This document shows, in pieces, positions 31,803-43,286 of a stretch of 64,000 bases of DNA; position 1 is the stretch's first letter; each line of letters begins with the position of its first letter. Below the pieces are notes generated by a model. It did no database searches, was not told the origin of the DNA, and saw only the letters and a list, made by a program, of their open reading frames with translations. The stretch lies in NCBI GenBank assembly GCA_033297075.1, contig MU858142.1, forward strand, positions 81,118 through 145,117, given 5' to 3'. The position numbers were made by a program, and so were the translations under genes. Origin of the DNA: Rhypophila decipiens. Its lineage: Eukaryota > Ascomycota > Sordariomycetes > Sordariales > Naviculisporaceae.

Positions 31803-34800
31803 TCACTTCTTCACTAATTTATACTTACCCCCTACAATCTCCAAATCCCCATCAGCAAGCTTCTCACTCAAAAAGTCCAAAAGCTCCTCGTTGCTCCATT
31901 TAAACCCATCTGGGATCAGCATCTTCATCATCATCGCCACCTGGCCCAGCGGCATCGACACGCTGGCGTTCGTCAACATGCCCCGGATATACTGCCAATA
32001 CATGGTTTGGCGTTCCAGTTCCTTGGCGCTAACAGCCGGCTTGGTCGGCTGTCGGCGGGACGAGTCATCACCAGCTTCCTCCTCGGTATCCGCTTCACCC
32101 TCCATCACGCCTTCCTCGGCAGGAGCGTCGGTTGCCTCGGGACCCGGCGTCAGCGACTCCACAACGGTATATACACCGGGCTGTACCCGACGCAAGACTC
32201 CCTTGGTTGTCCAAAAAGTGAGCGCAGCAGCGATGAGATCCTCGTCCATCTGGAGCTGCATGTAGAGGTCGTCTGCGGAGCGACTGACAGGATTGCTTCC
32301 GCCAGGGTCGTTCTCGTCTTGGAAAGCGTAGATGACAGTGGCTTCAATGGTGCTGCAGTCGACGCAGACGGTCCGGTCGCGCAGTTCCAGCTCGACACGG
32401 GTCTGGCCCAGCTGATTCAGCCAGGTAAGCTTACGGCGCGACTTGAGATTCTCGTAGCCCAGCTCGTACCGCCTCTGCTCCTCGACGATGGGCTGGGGCA
32501 ACACAAAGTGCTCCCTCTCCAGTGACGGCCAAAACAGGCGCGACAGGATACGGGCGTGGTACTGTGTTCCGTCTGAACCATCCCCGTAGTCGCCGCCATT
32601 CTGTCTGGAGGCAGGACCGGCGGGTGTGACGAGCAGGTCGTGCTCGAGCTTCTTCTGCTGCCATGTCCTCCTGATGGCTGTGTCGAGGCGTCGCGAGTCC
32701 TGTACATCCTTAATCATGACATCGCAGTTTTGAAGGGCCGCCTCGCCAAACCGACGCTTCAGCAAATCGAGGACACGCAGCTCTTGGTCGAAACGAACTG
32801 GGTCGCCGAGCAATCGCTCCGCGATTATGGATGTGAACTCCTTGATGAAGACGTCCTCGCTTCCCAGTGCAGAGATGAGCGTTCCGATGACATCCTCGCT
32901 CTTGGGTCGCTTGTAGTTCGCACCCGCGTCAACCGGGTCGGGCACCCATTGCATATCGTTCCAATCTAGCTCCTCGTCCTCGGGGGTTACACGACGGGTC
33001 TGCGCTGGGTCGTTCAGGAGCAGCGCAAGCTCGACGAGAGTACCAGAAGACGTTGGCCGAGAACTTGATGCATCAGCGGAGCTATCCCCACGGCTCCTTG
33101 TTCCTGGTGTCTCACTCGATCTTCCAGGCATGGCAGGCGTCAAGAACTGGTTCCTGTCGGCTTTCTTCTTCTTGGTTTCACTGACTTTTCTCGCAGCCAG
33201 GACTTCTTCCGGGCTGGCGAGCAGACCAGTAACCACAATTCGTATAGCATCCTCACGCTGGCACAGGTAGAGTTGTAGGCTCGGCTCAATATGTCCTAAC
33301 AAGACCTTACTATGGTCCAGTGCGTGAAAGGTGTGAATGATAGCAATGTAGGTCTCCAAGATCTCCAAAGTGCTATGGCCAGGATGCAGAAGTCTGGTCT
33401 GGAGGGCTCGTGAGAAGCTTGAGGTGAGCTTCGTCCTCCGGGCGGATGTGGTAACTGTCGCCCGCAAATCATCGAGCGCTCCACGTGAGGACGGCCATGC
33501 CAATACAATGTCAAACAACTCAGAGATACGCAAGGCAGCTAGACGGCCAAGAGCTAAAGATAGGTATGTCTTTAAATCGGCCAGTGTCACAGGTGATGCG
33601 ACGTCCGGAGAAATTCGGGACAACACCTGATAGCTCAGCCGGGAGAAGTGGTTTTCTACCCAGTCACCAAGTGAGAGAATGCAAGGCGACGACGAGGATT
33701 TTGCCGTGGCTAGTGATAATCCGCCCGGTGTTACTGGGATGATGGTCTCCTGAACGGCCCAGACACCAGCGTAGGCACCATTCACAAACGCAGACATCAT
33801 TTGGTCCATGATCTCGGCGAAGAGAATTTGAAACCTCTCTCCACCCAAGCCCACATTATACAGCTGCTCAGCAAGCTCGTGGAGACGTTGCCGTGCTGCC
33901 AGTGCTTCGAGGTTGCCCTCGTGCGGTGGCGAGGGTCGAGTCGACTGTGCCTGATGCTTGCCACTGCACATCACCGGGATCCCCAAGACCTGGCTGACCA
34001 ACCGGACGAGAACGACCCTGATAGACCTTATCAACTGATCGGACGCCGAGATACTGACCAGAGCATGAATATCCCTTCTAAACCGAAGGGCCATCGTCTC
34101 GGCGTCCGACTTTGCTTTCTCAGTAGCAAGGCCATCCACTGTACGGCTAAATCCCCTCACGAGCATACCAAGGCCGTAGAAATAGAGTCTCAGTGCGGCT
34201 TTCAGCGTCCGAATACTACTCATGACCGTCACCATGTGGCGTTCATAATCATTTCCCTTTTGGCTCCCTCGCTTCGCGTTTTCCCCACCGTCGATGCCAA
34301 CATAGCCACCGTCCACTGGATAGTCAGAATCCTCCTCCACACACCCCGCTAAAAGGGGGATAACGTGCTGGGTAAAGTGACCTCGTACTTGCTGAGCATG
34401 CCAGGCCACGATGTCGTTCGTGTGGGCAGCTCGCGGGAGGACGGTCTGGGCATGGACCAAGCTATTCAGAGCTTGATAGAATTCCACATCGGACCCCAAG
34501 TGCAACTGGGACTCTGGGGCAAGGGTGCCAAAGGAATCATCTGCAGTGGCGGATGAGGGGAGAGCTATCCGGGCGGTTACAACATGCCACGCTCTGTCAT
34601 AGGCAATCTGGTCATCGGCTGCATTCGCTATTGATGGGTAAAATGGTTGAGTCAGCTGGGACTGTGACGCGGCCGCTATGGTGCTCTGCGATAAGGTTGT
34701 AGGTGTGGACGTAGTGAAAGGTTGTCCTTGCAGGGGCTGAAGGGTGTCTCGGGTAGCTGCCTGAGAGAATATCGTCGTAGATGGTGCTCCTGTGCCGTAC

Positions 34801-34967
34801 TGATGGACATTGCTCGATACAGCAGGGCCTCCGAAGGGTTGCCCTTGGTCCGGAAAGGGAATAGACGGCGTCGAGGAGGGTGTGGGCAGTGAGGCATCAG
34901 TCTGAAAAACGGACTGGAAGACGCGGCGGCGGCGTTGCTGCCACCTCGAAGCAACAGCAGCTGGCAT
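31803..34967 (-). CDS. apc2: Anaphase-promoting complex subunit 2 (cullin-like scaffold)
   Basis: Cullin-family subunit of the APC/C ubiquitin ligase. With the RING subunit Apc11 it forms the catalytic core that ubiquitinates securin and B-type cyclins. It is a single exon of 1054 codons, and the ATG at 34967 (MPAAVASRWQQRRRRVFQSVF) is the first in frame. The N-terminal 140 residues are low-complexity. Cullin homology is clear from about 680 onward: SEDVIGTLISALGSEDVFIKEFTSIIAERLL, RVLDLLKRRFGEAALQNCDVMIKDVQDSRRLD, then SRLFWPSLEREHFVLPQPI and YENLKSRRKLTWLNQLG. The winged-helix C-terminal domain of Apc2 (MYWQYIRGMLTNASVSMPLGQVAMMMKML...KLADGDLEIVGGKYKLVKK) occupies about 985-1054. A Ser/Thr-rich linker (RSRGDSSADASSSRPTSSG) and an acidic EDEELDWNDMQWVPDP stretch precede the cullin part. 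There are no introns. Confidence 0.95.
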   Translation of the reverse strand: MPAAVASRWQQRRRRVFQSVFQTDASLPTPSSTPSIPFPDQGQPFGGPAVSSNVHQYGTGAPSTTIFSQAATRDTLQPLQGQPFTTSTPTTLSQSTIAAASQSQLTQPFYPSIANAADDQIAYDRAWHVVTARIALPSSATADDSFGTLAPESQLHLGSDVEFYQALNSLVHAQTVLPRAAHTNDIVAWHAQQVRGHFTQHVIPLLAGCVEEDSDYPVDGGYVGIDGGENAKRGSQKGNDYERHMVTVMSSIRTLKAALRLYFYGLGMLVRGFSRTVDGLATEKAKSDAETMALRFRRDIHALVSISASDQLIRSIRVVLVRLVSQVLGIPVMCSGKHQAQSTRPSPPHEGNLEALAARQRLHELAEQLYNVGLGGERFQILFAEIMDQMMSAFVNGAYAGVWAVQETIIPVTPGGLSLATAKSSSSPCILSLGDWVENHFSRLSYQVLSRISPDVASPVTLADLKTYLSLALGRLAALRISELFDIVLAWPSSRGALDDLRATVTTSARRTKLTSSFSRALQTRLLHPGHSTLEILETYIAIIHTFHALDHSKVLLGHIEPSLQLYLCQREDAIRIVVTGLLASPEEVLAARKVSETKKKKADRNQFLTPAMPGRSSETPGTRSRGDSSADASSSRPTSSGTLVELALLLNDPAQTRRVTPEDEELDWNDMQWVPDPVDAGANYKRPKSEDVIGTLISALGSEDVFIKEFTSIIAERLLGDPVRFDQELRVLDLLKRRFGEAALQNCDVMIKDVQDSRRLDTAIRRTWQQKKLEHDLLVTPAGPASRQNGGDYGDGSDGTQYHARILSRLFWPSLEREHFVLPQPIVEEQRRYELGYENLKSRRKLTWLNQLGQTRVELELRDRTVCVDCSTIEATVIYAFQDENDPGGSNPVSRSADDLYMQLQMDEDLIAAALTFWTTKGVLRRVQPGVYTVVESLTPGPEATDAPAEEGVMEGEADTEEEAGDDSSRRQPTKPAVSAKELERQTMYWQYIRGMLTNASVSMPLGQVAMMMKMLIPDGFKWSNEELLDFLSEKLADGDLEIVGGKYKLVKK

Positions 34968-37900
34968 GCTGAATGGTGGAGCAAGAATGGTTCTGCTGCG
35001 GGTGGGGAATGCTGTGAAAGTGAAGGTTTAGGGCCAGTCCCAGATCGACAAAGCCGCTGCCCCCCTCGAGAGAGTCGTTTCGGCGCTTATCGATGGATTC
35101 AGACCCAGGTCTCTGATTAGACGCGAAGACAACTAGTTCCAACCAACGACAATACCCTTGGCGAAGACCACAATCTGGTTCCTTTGATATAGTGAACCAA
35201 TCCTGGTTGGTGTGGTATATCGGGAGTAAATATTGGGTAGAAAGGCCTACCAAAGCTGTCGTGATGGGCCAAACGATGGGTCTGGGGTAGACCAACGATT
35301 TGGCTGTGCACTAAAAGGCTCTTTAAGCGCGGAGCTCACCCTTGAATGCACCCTCGCTGTGGAGAAATACCGATATTGGTGTGATATCTGGGCCAGCAGT
35401 CCAACACACTCTTGCCCATACCCATGTACAGCGAAAGCAAGTGCTCGCCCACTCAAGATTGACTCGAGATGGGTACTTGACTCACGGCACTTCTCAAGTC
35501 CTCCACTACTAGTAGGGGTTCCTTCAGTCGAGCTGAAGAGATGTGTCGACAGGTTGATCTTGGTAGGAATCAACTTGATCACTCGTTTTGTTGAAGGACC
35601 CGTCCTGTCCGCGGCACCGCAATGCCCTTCCGCGGCAGAGGCGGATCAGTGATGGCCGGTGAGGCTGTGACGGCAGAATGATGAGTCCGGTTTGCGTGAT
35701 GGCTCTGAATTTGATGGCGCCCTTGAAAATGGTGAACGCGGGGCTCAAGCCTCAGATACCCAAGCTTGAGAATGTTTGCTGTCCAGTCGCGACTTCCACT
35801 TGATCTGGAATTGTGGATCCAAATGATGCACAAAGTCTGGTCCTCATTTGAGGATTCCGCATGGGTATTCCGTGGACAACGGCCTTGATTGCAGAGATCA
35901 GTTGCCCAACCTACCCCTCAACTTTCGTAAAACTGCTGTTGTGTTGTCGTCTGTCGTCGTTCCAATCCCTTGTTGCTGCCCACCTTCAAGTCGCGGCACA
36001 TCTGTGACCCATTCAGTGGACCTGCCTAAGCGCTGTGGTGTTGATCTCCGCACGTGGGAGCGGCCAATAAAACGCACCTGCCCTACCTGCGGCTAACTAG
36101 CGCGCTTCTAATACGTCAGTTTTTCAGACAAACGCCATTACCCGCGTCGCCAACCATTTTCGAAAGCGGGATGGATGCAAGGTGCATCAAATATTTGACT
36201 TCAAAAGTTCAAACGAAGGAAATGGAGATTTGGACCATGTGATACACCGAGGTTTCACTTGAATACGGTCAAACGATGGGGCCCAAAATGCCCTAGATTA
36301 TTGCAAGATGGGACGGAAATGATCACCGTTCCAGGGTTTCCATGCTGCGTTTCCATCTCCATTCTAGAATCTTTCCCAACTGCGGCACAGCAATCCAAAA
36401 GGGCGGTTCCCCGGTCTGCTTCCTTCCCCAGTTCCCACTCTGGTCCGGGTTGTTGACCTTCCCGGGCTTCCAGGTCTCTGCAATCGTGGGTCAATATCGT
36501 CTCTACCGATTTCTTGAGTTGGTGGCTCACTCTGGCAATAGTAATACTCACTTTGCCGTCGGTATTGGACACAGTATGCGGTATTTGGGCCTCAGCCTGA
36601 CGAGTTACAAATTTCAAGTCCCCGGCTTGACCTCACTCCCCTCCAAAGAAAACAACATGAAACAGTGTGGTTATGGTTGAGGGATGGTCCCGGGCTTCTT
36701 TACGCCGTCAAGTATCCGAAGAGTCCGAGTACCTATCCGATATTCGGTCATCTGAAGCATTCATGGAGGTTGGCCGGTCGCTATGAAGATGACGCAAAAA
36801 ATAAGCGGATATGCCGGTGGTAGGGAAGATGGGCCACGGAGAGCTGGTTGTTTCAGCGATATTCTGCTGCGCCGCTCCGCTATGTTTCTGTGCCTCTTTT
36901 CCACTCCGGAATCTGTCGCTCACATCTTCCGCGCAAACCGAGCACTGGAGCTCTCTTCATATGCTTGCTGCACGGTAGCTTGCCATATGACGTGTCTCTG
37001 CTCTTTCAAGAGTAGTCGGCGACTCGGCGCTGGCATTCGTGCGACTGTGCCCGAAACCCGCAAGTCCTGGTGCTGGTCCATACAGTACAAGCTCGCCAGA
37101 GCCGAGAAGGCTACGATCCATTGCCTTCTCTCAGCCTTCACTGGCAAGATGCACGCTTGGACTTGAGGGCTTTTCACCGCCAGGTTGGTTGGCTACCCCT
37201 ACATTTCGCATCTAAATGTGCACAATGAAGTCAGTTACTCGGTTCCCAACATCTACAAGGTCCTAGGGTGCAGACTTCCTCCCGTACCTCGAAACGGTTC
37301 TACTCTCAGTAATATTTTACAAACATAAATACCCCTTTGCTGAGAAAACAATTTCCCCGGTGGATGTCAGTCTTGTCTTTGTTAGCGCAGGTCATTTCCA
37401 ATCACTTACGGATACAAGTAAAGATAAACTGTCAGTTGTTATCTTACTCCAAGTTCTATTTGGAATCATTCGATATTCTGATTACGATAACTTCTTATCA
37501 TGCGCTTAGATGAGAATGACCAAGCTTATCTGTGCGGATACTCGGACTTCATTAGCACGAGCAAAAGAAGAACAAGAGCGAGCGGGTCCGGCCCGAGCCA
37601 ACGGCGCCGGAACATGTGAAATCCTCTCCGCTAGTCCGGCCGGCTTGCGGCTTGTCCTTGTTCACCGGCCCCTCTTGGCCCCGGTGGGAGCCGTGCTCCA
37701 CCATGTCTCCACTCTCCATCGATCTTCACCCCATGTCCGTTTTATTAATAGCATATTTTATTCTGCTGCCTACGCTAGCAGAACCAACTCCCGTTTAGAG
37801 CCAAGTAACGGCGCACTTCAGTATTTCCCCTTCTCGAGTGGTACTCGGTGACCAGACGGTATCCAAGCTCTCTGCCAATCCGTGACTTGAACAAGCAAGA

Positions 37901-40900
37901 CGCGACGCCTGCGCAAAATCAGAGAATATGGGCGTCTCCAATTCTCTTGCCAGGAACAAGAAGGTTCCGGTCTAAACTCCATACCCACTGGACAAGAAGG
38001 ACGGCAGGACGGGTTGCTCCATGTGCTAAGGAATCCGGCGCGGTCCGGCTCCGTTGTCCCCTGTCCCGCGAAGCACCGTCGGGAAGCTAGCTTATCGGCA
38101 TCGTGGATTTGGGAAAGAGCAGAGTCTTCATTGTGGATGCCCACCGGTTTCTTGGACCCAGAGCCAAGTTTCCGAAAAGTTTCCGACATGGTACTAGACA
38201 GCACTGTTGGGTCCGTTTTGTGGACCGTCAAGTCCGTTTCGAGTCTTTCGACAGTTGTACTACTCTTACGTGTAAATACCGTACGGTATCGGTACTGTAA
38301 AGTATGGTATGGCTTACACGAACGACGTATCAACCGTCCCCAGGTACCCAGAGCATAATTAACCTCCTTTATGGCAAACAAACAACCCCATTCAACACAA
38401 CTTGTCACACATAGAACGGTGGCGATATCTCCATGTAGGAAGTCGGTATTAGAACGGCAGGTAGCAGTGTTGCTCTGCGGCGCAGGGCAGTCGAGACGAA
38501 TTGGGTCTTTCCCGCGGAACCTTCGGCGCCAGTGGAATTTTGCCCAACCCAGAGTCTGGCAGGAAAGGTAAGGTATGTACAGTATCGGGTCCATTCCGGA
38601 GATGGAATACATATGTGCATAGTACGGACGAGATATAGCATGTATACCCTCCAGAACGGTGGCAGATATCCTACTCGTCTACGTAGGACACATGAAGGAA
38701 AGATTTGATAGAGACTGGCCCCAAGTGGAAGTCGAGTCACAGGCCATTCTATGCTACAGTACATACATAGTCAACCATCATGGCTAGCTACCACGGAGGA
38801 CAAAAAGAGACCGGGAAAACGACCCATTGATATCCCAAACCCGGCGCATCTCTTAGCCCACTGCCCAAGAACCCCCTCAATGAGAAGCGGTTCAGACCGC
38901 TTGGGATAATGAGGATATGCCGGCTCTTGCCCTGCCGTAAATGAGGTATGGCAAGCAAAACATGCAAGAGCAATCTATTTTCCAGGGTGACAGGAAACGG
39001 TCGTCGTCGAGAAACATCCAGGGCGGGCGGCCAGAAGACACACAAAGCGGAAAGGGATCTTCCTTGTCGGTTATCCAAACAGATTGAATGGTACCCGTCC
39101 CTTTTGAATCTAGCGATTTCTTGCGCGGACGGATCAATCTTGTTGCAGCGAGCGAGCGGAAGGAATAGACGCGCATCAAATGTCCTGACTCCTCTGTGAC
39201 CCTCCTTCCTCGTTCCTCAGGTACATGTTTCTATAGACTGCTGAATAAAGGATCTAGAGAGGGTCGTGCCGTCAAAGAAGACAGCAAAGGGTGGAAATTG
39301 AACGAAAACTGTTTAATCCAAGTTCCCAGATTCTCTACCGAAGCTCCCCGTAACTCGTGGACAGAGAGTTGAGGTACTTGCGCATATTTGCTTGAAATAG
39401 AAGAAAGAATTCTGTTGCCTATTGCTGCTGAACCTGCTGTCAAGGAAGGAACCCTGCTACCCCGTCCCGGCCGCAGATTGAGCCCGTTTTCTTGAGTGAA
39501 CAGAACAGCCTATAGTAGACCTTATTCTGTGTGAGGAATTACTTTCTTGCGTTTCCTTAAATTTGATGCCTTGGTCGAGTTGCTACCACTGGACTGAAGG
39601 AGGGGAAGGTTATCGAGATTATCTATCATGGGGGTGGCTGTGTAATAGGTATCTAGACTCCTAGGACAGCATCCTACAGTGAAAGTTTGCTGTTATCTTG
39701 TGGTGTAGTGTAGGTATGTTCAAGTCAGTTCATAACCTGGGAATGTTCCTAGAATGACGATATGCGCATATCAAACTTCCGGTCGATAAAACCAATCAAG
39801 TCATGGAAACAGTCTCCTTTGCCTCTCTACCTCTGACAGTTGCACCTCCTGCAGCATTGATCAGAATCAGAAGATAACATGGAGCGCGAGATTCCGGCAG
39901 GCCCAGTGCTTGGTTGCCGCGCGGCGCAAGATATCTCCTTTCTTCGGTTCAAAATCACCGCAAGACCGGTGAAATACGTTGTTCTACCACAGGTCTGCAG
40001 GACTGTCCGGATGTGGAAGTTGTATACCTACCTACCTTGCTTGTCTCAACATGTTCTCGTTCTAGAACTCGGAAAGGTGAAGCAAAAGGCCAGCCTTATC
40101 GTCAGGTTGTCGGTCCAGTCGCAGTCCAGTCAGCACTTTGTTCAGTGGGACCTACCTACAACTTCGGTCCCCGGACTTGTCGGAAGCCCGGCCTCATAGA
40201 TGATAGGACGATGCCTATCTGTTCCATTACCGACTCTCATTCGTTAACTATCCGGGTGTGCATATGTGCTGTGTGTTTATCTGAGGTGTGTCAGAGGTAA
40301 GAGGCGGGGGAGTTCAGTTCGTCGTCGTCCTTCTTCAATGCATATCTGATTTGATGTTGAAAGCCATAATATTCCAAGACACTTGTTCGTGCTAGAATAT
40401 TGTTGGGTTGGGATACAATCCTGATCGAGAAGAGAGGCCATTACCCCATAAAGAGGATGAGTGACTGAGTGCTAGCTCCTTTAGTTGGCCGTTCAGCTCC
40501 AACAGGGCGCCTCCCGCAATCCTCCGTCCACATCTTCGGTGTTTGGGTGGACAGACCAGAAGGATTAACCGCCGTACTTGCCTACGGCTTCCTTCCTCCC
40601 GCTATGGGTGCCGGCGTGTAAATTGCTTTCCCCAAGGTCTGGTCGTGCTGTCGGGAAGGATTTCGACAGACACAGAGATCTCAATCGCCGATCAAAGAAA
40701 CGTCCCGACGGAGTTTTCCAGTGCAATGTTTGACAAAAACGCATGCAAAATCGATAGATGGGAACAAAGTTTATTCATCCATCTTGTGCGATGTGCAGCC
40801 CTATAGGATCAGTTGCCAACAATCCAGAAAGGGGGCAATTGGGCCAATAGCGCTCCCACAGGGCATGTCCAGTACTCAGGTATGCCCCTTTTTCACACAA

Positions 40901-40963
40901 GAGGTAGTCTCATAGCCGTATATCTCCGATTCTCGCCTCCATCTTCGGTATTCAGGTCTGACG

Positions 40964-40972
40964 TACTCCGTA
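40964..40972 (+). promoter_or_regulatory. TACTCCGTA motif copy 1
   Basis: Perfect copy of a 9-mer that recurs at least five times between 40.9 and 60.7 kb. Its function is unknown; see the finding on this motif. Confidence 0.4.
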
Positions 40973-42897
40973 GAGGTGAGCGGTCTTTCGGTCCGTTACA
41001 AACCGTATCTTGTCCCATGTCTTTGCCCAGCAGTTTTGGTTTTCTTTGGACCGGCAACGGCAAACCGGCCATTTGGTCGGGGAAGAGGAACTTTTCTCTG
41101 TCCCCTCTCTCGGATTGTCCCCACAACACTGGAGACGGAGTAAAGTCCGTTCGACATCTTCCTTCCCCGCCACCCACACCTCAAGTTCAGTGGCTTGCTG
41201 GAATTGGATGGTTAGCCAGAACGAGGATAGTGTCTATTCGGCTTTTTGGGAAGAAGAGGGGACGGCGTTTGTCGGTCTTAGCTTGTTGTTTCCGTGGCGA
41301 ATGACGAAAAAAGATGCGAGCGAGATTCCATGTGCGGAAAGCCACTCAGTCTGTTACCATACCGGTACTTGTGTGCAGCCCTTCGTGCGTCTCTTCTGTC
41401 AAGCGTCAGTGTCAACTGTCAAGTTTCAGCAAGAAAGCCCGAAATGAACGACCCGAAAATCATCGGCCGCCAGCCGGCCGCTCGTCTGAGCGGGCCATTT
41501 GACAGCTCATTGAGCAGTGTCCTAATCAAGTCTAGATCCGAACCACGAGCTGGCGAACTGCAGCCTCTGTTAGGTTTAACGACATGGTGTGTGGGGGCGG
41601 CCGATGTCGTGTTGCCGCGGTCAGTTATGGAACTTTGATGTTTTCTTGCACGTTGCTGCTCCGTACCAACCGTGAAAGTGGGAAGAAAACATTGTGTGTG
41701 TCGTGCTTGAGGTTTTATCGCCGAGTTCTCTCAACGCTAACCAACTTGGGGTTTAGACGCACCTACCAACTGCAGTTCGCAAGCTTGACCCCCCCTGCTC
41801 CTTGGATTGGTGGGCCCGCGGGAACTTGGACTGTGCGGCCCTTACTGCAGCCACCCCCCTCCCCACCTGTCCGGGGAAAATCGATGCAAGGGGCCGTACG
41901 GGTTACATGTACCCACTGTTCTGTCTTGTCTTCAAGTGCTGGTTCTTGTTCTTTTTCTTTTCTTCTTGTTAAGACAGGCATGGTACGACTATACCTACAC
42001 TAGACGCGAGGCGGGACAAAACCAAGTACCGTTGGAACGAAACATTCTAATCAATCTAAAGCCTAAAGGATACCGTCGAATGTAACGGTGCATTACCAGC
42101 AAGGAGATGTGCAAGGCATTCTTTGCAAGTTTGCAACTGATTTCCAGAGTGTACAGTACGGTAACTAGCAACGTGCCCTTGTTGCAGTTTCCGTAATTCC
42201 GTTCTTCCCCGGTATCAGTACTGTACAATATGACTATTCTCCTTGCCAGTGCATTGGGCTGTTTCTTCTGGCGAAGTTCAAGTTATATACGCGTATGCGG
42301 GTTGATATCCCAGCCGTTTCGCATCAATGTAAAACCAGGAGCTCCAGTCTTGTTTCTAACTTTCCGCTCTGGATTTTTGCACGCAAACAGAGAGGGTGTT
42401 AGTCGTGGGCAAAAGATCCTCGCTGAACCGCAGGTGTGCAGCTCAGTCAACCCGGGGAGTCTAGCATTGACTACGTCCATGTGTGAAATCAGAGCTTATC
42501 TACACCGCTGGTCTGAAAGATGTACATAGTACGTCGGATTGTGAGAATGATATTCTGTCTGTGTTGCACGAATCCGACAAATGTTTCGAGGGTCATCCGA
42601 GAGTTCCTCGATCCGTGAGATTAGATAAGCAGCGATCGTAGCCGCTCGCCTTATAGGGCTTGTGGCTGCTGACATGAGCATGTGCTCCTGACATCCTCTT
42701 GTTGGGGTGGTGGGGATTTCAGGACGCAGAAAGTCGGACCAGTGAGAGTGCAGTGTATCCGTACTGTAACGACATGTGAGCTCAGCCACATGATTGGACA
42801 GGGTCCTCAATGATCAGGGTAACAGTAGGTGTACTACTGAGTCCACTTCACTTTATAACGCCGAAAAAGTCCGACGTGAATGCGATGTCAAGGGGGG

Positions 42898-42926
42898 ACG
42901 TGCGGTGCATTGATTGCACTGCACGT
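42898..42926. repeat. Imperfect inverted repeat, 12-base arms, 5-base loop
   Basis: ACGTGCGGTGCA, loop TTGAT, TGCACTGCACGT. There is one mismatch, which would be a G-U pair in RNA transcribed from the plus strand. No gene is nearby. Confidence 0.75.
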
Positions 42927-43277
42927 GTATCCCAATGGCTGACGGAGAGTTGCCCTTGGAATAACTCCATTCTTATAGCTATCGAGTGAATATACACTTT
43001 GTATGTACGGAATGCCGGGAAAAACAGACGCAACGGCGGGCAGTCGGACAAAACTTCTGAAGCAGAACCTTGAGGGGTCAAGGAGACGTTCCATTCGAAA
43101 CGTTCGATTTTCCTTCTATGCTCAGAGTCAGACTGTGCCGCCGGCAAAGTGCGGTTCTGTGGGGAGACTGGGCAGTGGGAAGGGGTCCGAAATGTTCCCA
43201 AGATCGAGATACCGTGACAGGCATGATAGCACTGATAGGGCTCCCATGTTATGACATGAAGTCAGCCAATCTATCCG

Positions 43278-43286
43278 TACTCCGTA
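43278..43286 (+). promoter_or_regulatory. TACTCCGTA motif copy 2
   Basis: Second perfect copy of the recurring 9-mer, preceded by another CCGTA word (TATCCGTACTCCGTA). Confidence 0.4.

Noticed and set aside
37818..38612. Longest frame in the left gene-poor region (264 codons, minus)
   Set aside because: Composition is random-looking, with no domain, no splice-joined extension and no homologous block recognised.
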